Below, piece after piece: positions 61,664 to 64,000 of a DNA stretch of 64,000 nt. The stretch is taken from assembly GCA_018057925.1 (NCBI GenBank), contig JAGPCT010000004.1:62001-126000 (forward strand), read 5' to 3'. Below the pieces are notes generated by a model. That model was given only the letters and a program-made list of their open reading frames with translations. It searched no databases and was not told the DNA's origin. Within the stretch, counting starts at the first letter, position 1. Each line of letters begins with the position of its first letter. The stretch is from Saprospiraceae bacterium (lineage in GTDB: Bacteria; Bacteroidota; Bacteroidia; Chitinophagales; Saprospiraceae). A program made the translations under genes and the position numbers.

Positions 61664-61969
61664 TCACATTACTTCTACCATCAATGTTCGAAAAGCCACA
61701 AATTGATCCCTAAAGCGGTCTATGGTTTGTTTTTGTAGTTCAGCTGCATATTTTTCTTTATACGACTCATAGTCATCCATGTGCAATGCCTTATATTGAA
61801 TAATAAAAGTAATCCCTTCTTCACCTTCGGGCTTGATCAACTTATAAAAATCGTACTTGACAAAGCAACCTGTATTCATCACATCCGGGATATGGCTGGT
61901 TTTCATCCAATGAACCCAGGTCGTTTCGATTTCAGCATCGATTGTAACTGAAACATTATAGGAAATCAT
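61664..61969 (-). CDS. DUF4286 family protein
   Basis: A 101-residue protein: MISYNVSVTIDAEIETTWVHWMKTSHIPDVMNTG, CFVKYDFYKL, GITFIIQYKALHMDDYESYKEKYAAELQKQTIDRFRDQFVAFRTLM, matching DUF4286, a ferredoxin-like/dimeric alpha-beta barrel family of unknown role, common in Bacteroidota. Upstream of the SDR gene on the same strand. Confidence 0.85.
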   Translation of the reverse strand: MISYNVSVTIDAEIETTWVHWMKTSHIPDVMNTGCFVKYDFYKLIKPEGEEGITFIIQYKALHMDDYESYKEKYAAELQKQTIDRFRDQFVAFRTLMVEVM

Positions 61970-62037
61970 ATTAGACCTTTATTATTAGCAAATATTTTTA
62001 AAATTGAAATTCATCACGATGATGCAATTTTAACTTC

Positions 62038-62188
62038 AACCCGAATTCAGCAGTATAGGTTTTGAAAAACCGTATAGTGCTGATTATGAGGGTTAATCCC
62101 GATGTACGAATCGTTTCAATGGTTTCTCTAAACCATTGATTATGAGTCGTAAATCGATTCAGCATTTGCCTAATGCGGAATTTGGGTC
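62038..62188 (-). repeat. Family A palindromic repeat, full copy
   Basis: 151 bp, AACCCGAATTCAGCAGTATAGG ... CCTAATGCGGAATTTGGGT. All arms are intact: GGTTTTgaaAAACC; GATGTACGAATCG / CGTAAATCGATTC; CAATGGTTTctctAAACCATTG; GCATTtgcctAATGC. It lies in the 445-bp gap 61970-62414, which has no gene. Confidence 0.85.
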
Positions 62189-62279
62189 CAAATATAATGC
62201 CGAATAATCTTTTAATAGAGACCAAATTGCGATTTCATCCACTATTTTATTGCAATTTTAAGGGTTATGACTTTTAAGC

Positions 62280-62370
62280 TCGAGTTCAACAGTAGGGATT
62301 TTCTAAAACCGAGGAGTGCTGATTGCGATTCATACGTCGATTCCGAATTAGACGTATGAGGAATTTGGGT
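62280..62370 (-). repeat. Family A repeat, shortened and changed copy
   Basis: TCGAGTTCAACAGTAGGG ... GAGGAATTTGGGT. The centre is replaced by a different perfect hairpin, CATACGTC (62331-62338) with GACGTATG (62351-62358), so the pairing is kept although the sequence is not. Confidence 0.65.
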
Positions 62371-62421
62371 CAAAATCACAATAATTTTCAAATAGGAGTT
62401 TTTATAAAATCATTTTGGAAC

Positions 62422-62452
62422 TTTGTTCGTTTGGGTATTTCAGATATATTTG
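62422..62452 (+). promoter_or_regulatory. Consensus Bacteroidota promoter
   Basis: TTTG (62422-62425), 19 bp, TATATTTG (62445-62452): a complete match to the -33/-7 consensus. The expected transcript start is about 62458, leaving a leader of under 10 bases before the ATG at 62466. Confidence 0.78.
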
Positions 62453-62465
62453 CAGCGTGAAACAC

Positions 62466-62840
62466 ATGGGTGAATTAATAGAGGGTTTTAGAGACAACGG
62501 ACGCATTTCCGGAAATGCTGTTCTAGTGTTTATCCTTTTGTCCACCTTAGGGGTAAATATTGCCCAATCTTCAATGGATGTCTCTAATATATCTTTTGGA
62601 ACGTTTAATACTACGCATGCTACAGATGAGGATGGTAGTCACCAACAGAATATTACCTCATCACAGCATACGAAGTCCCAAAAGTCATCCATTAAAAACA
62701 CGATAAAGACTGTTTTTCAACCAAAAGGTCAAGGATTAAACAACTTCAAGAATACTGACCTTATCCAAGCTATTACTTTGGATGAAATACCTTTCCTTTC
62801 GACTCAACATGCATACCTATCTCTTTTTTATTTGTTTTGA
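62466..62840 (+). CDS. Orphan protein with one membrane segment
   Basis: 124 residues from ATG at 62466. MGELIEGFRDNGRISGN is followed by one hydrophobic segment, AVLVFILLSTLGVNIA, then a Ser/Thr/His/Gln-rich polar region (NTTHATDEDGSHQQNITSSQHTKSQKSS) and a hydrophobic end LSLFYLF. No family recognised. The strong promoter at 62422-62452 excludes the upstream frame start at 62415 and supports expression. It may be a membrane-anchored or exported small protein. Confidence 0.6.
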   Translation: MGELIEGFRDNGRISGNAVLVFILLSTLGVNIAQSSMDVSNISFGTFNTTHATDEDGSHQQNITSSQHTKSQKSSIKNTIKTVFQPKGQGLNNFKNTDLIQAITLDEIPFLSTQHAYLSLFYLF

Positions 62841-62934
62841 GTTTTTTGTAAAAAAGGCAATAGACTTCATTTTATAACCCCATTCAGTCCAAGCGATTGA
62901 TTATTCTTCATTAGTATCAAAAAAATATAATATC

Positions 62935-63243
62935 ATGAAATGTCCTAATTGCGACGAAACTTTATTGATGACCCATAGAAATAACATTGAAATAGATTAC
63001 TGTCCCAAGTGTCGTGGAGTGTGGCTCGACAAGGGAGAACTCGACAAGATGCTGGAAGTAGCTGCACAGCAAAGCGACCAAATGCCCAATTCTGAACATT
63101 ATGATTCGGGACGAGACTATCAGCGACATTCTTCAGAGCAGTATGATCGAAGGCCGGAGTATCAACGATATTCTTCAGACCATAAATATCATAAGCCACA
63201 CAAACGAAAATCTTTCTTAGGGGACTTGTTCGATTTTGATTAA
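62935..63243 (+). CDS. Zinc-ribbon (zf-TFIIB) protein
   Basis: A 102-residue protein with an N-terminal zinc ribbon, MKCPNCDETL (Cys3, Cys6) and DYCPKCRGVWLDKGELDKML (Cys23, Cys26), the PF13453 pattern. The remainder is a Tyr/Arg/His/Ser-rich linker with repeats of the type HSSEQYDRRPEYQRYSSD and ends KSFLGDLFDFD. The molecular role of the family is not known. ATG at 62935. Confidence 0.88.
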   Translation: MKCPNCDETLLMTHRNNIEIDYCPKCRGVWLDKGELDKMLEVAAQQSDQMPNSEHYDSGRDYQRHSSEQYDRRPEYQRYSSDHKYHKPHKRKSFLGDLFDFD

Positions 63244-63380
63244 ATAAGCAATCTAAGTAGCCATTCGCTCAAAGTGAGTCTTTATGACATCTCAGCTTCT
63301 TGTAGGTGTGAAGTGTTTGGCATGCTTATTGTACAGGAGAAACACAAATTATTAAAAAAACAGAATTTATTCTACCATAC

Positions 63381-64000
63381 ATGGATGCAATCTTAACTTT
63401 CATGAGCCAATTGACGGATCCGGAATGGATTATGTTGAATGGTGGGCTATATATAGTCGTTTTAATCGTATTTATTGAGACGGGTTTACCTTTTGGGTTC
63501 TTTTTGCCGGGAGATTCATTGCTTTTTATCGCGGGAATGGTAATAGCCAATGCATTATCTCCATTTGCATTTCCTTTTGTCAACCTGATATATTGGATTG
63601 TTCTCATTGCCGGAGCCGGTACACTTGGAAACTTTATCGGTTATTGGATAGGTCGGCAGTCGGATGCACTGTTACATAGAAAGAAAGACAGCTGGCTTAT
63701 AAAACGGAAATATTTGCTACAAGCTAAAAATTTCTATGATAAAAATGGGGGCGGTGCTATTGTCATTGCTCGATTTTTTCCGATGATACGAACCTTTGCT
63801 CCTTTAGTGGCGGGTATTGTTAAGATGCATGCCGGCAAGTTCTCATTTTACAATGTGGTAGGGAGCCTATTATGGGTGATATCCATTGTTACAGCCGGGT
63901 ATCTATTAGGTGCCAGGGTATGGGTACAAGAGAATCTGGATTTAATAATCCTTGGTATCGTTGTTGTCACTACATTACCTCTTGTTATTAAAGCGATTAC
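63381..64000 (+). CDS. DedA-family membrane protein (3' end missing)
   Basis: ATG at 63381; the frame stays open to the window edge (206 codons seen), so the end is missing. Several membrane helices and DedA signatures: VFIETGLPFGFFLPGDSLLFIAGM, GAGTLGNFIGYWIGRQ, and the ARFFPMIRTFAPLVAGI motif with its functional arginines, then YNVVGSLLWV. DedA proteins are thought to flip lipid carriers such as undecaprenyl phosphate or phospholipids and support membrane homeostasis. Confidence 0.92.
   Translation, partial: MDAILTFMSQLTDPEWIMLNGGLYIVVLIVFIETGLPFGFFLPGDSLLFIAGMVIANALSPFAFPFVNLIYWIVLIAGAGTLGNFIGYWIGRQSDALLHRKKDSWLIKRKYLLQAKNFYDKNGGGAIVIARFFPMIRTFAPLVAGIVKMHAGKFSFYNVVGSLLWVISIVTAGYLLGARVWVQENLDLIILGIVVVTTLPLVIKAI

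Noticed and set aside
62935..63199. Open frame on the minus strand opposite the zinc-ribbon gene
   Set aside because: Shadow of the plus-strand gene, whose CxxC motifs are clear.

Overview
The window looks like chromosome of a gliding-type Bacteroidota, probably near the Saprospiria/Cytophagia side of the phylum, although no rRNA or other decisive marker is present. The evidence is a type IX secretion system (T9SS) Plug protein, GldD, a RemB/Wzi-like outer-membrane protein, several secreted proteins with T9SS type A or type B (CHU_C) C-terminal sorting domains, and Bacteroidota promoters (TTTG about 19 bp upstream of TANNTTTG). The DNA is AT-rich, genes are mostly single or in short operons, and intergenic gaps are wide.

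Layout. 1-3.6 kb: end of a SprB-repeat surface protein and a PKD/CHU_C protein. 4-6.9 kb: three-gene proton-translocating transhydrogenase (pntA1, pntA2, pntB). 6.9-11.4 kb: ffh, a DUF6150 repeat protein, aroQ and recQ. 12-17 kb: a paralogue of the first CHU_C protein, rplS, mtgA, serC. 17.5-23 kb: secreted GH13 amylase, a putative porin, a small beta-barrel. 23.4-27.3 kb: two GT2 glycosyltransferases, rsmG, pdxJ. 27.4-33.2 kb: small proteins, an alkyltransferase-like protein, YcxB with a 45-residue membrane protein, gldD with a RemB-like gene, ddl. 33.5-38.3 kb: ECF sigma factor, membrane anti-sigma with TPR-like periplasmic domain, and exported TPR-CHAT protease-like protein. 38.7-49.2 kb: GH97, LptF/G permease, T9SS cargo, nucleoid-associated protein, EamA transporter, NAD-dependent epimerase, apaG. 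49.4-55.7 kb: periplasmic thiol-redox cluster (TlpA, lipoprotein, two thioredoxin-TPR paralogues; divergent DUF6029 and Omp28). 55.9-64 kb: T9SS Plug, helical lipoprotein, M64 peptidase, 2-aminomuconate deaminase-like RidA, SDR, DUF4286, orphan membrane protein, zinc-ribbon protein, and the beginning of a DedA gene cut by the window edge.

The most striking feature not explained by genes is a network of intergenic palindromic repeats, at least twenty pieces. Two kinds of termini recur: AACCCRAATTC...GAATTYGGGTT (a roughly 145-bp element, a roughly 55-bp element, and a 144-bp relative sharing only the left end) and ATACCRAATTGA...TCAATTTGGTAT (a roughly 147-bp and a roughly 76-130-bp element). 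They sit in either orientation, are joined to or nested in one another, form a 269-bp tandem array at 48.06-48.63 kb, and in two places overlap the end of a coding region (pdxJ, the nucleoid-associated gene). No transposase is present here. The best candidate for a new protein system is the sigma/anti-sigma/CHAT gene set. No tRNA, rRNA, CRISPR array, complete insertion sequence or prophage was recognised.
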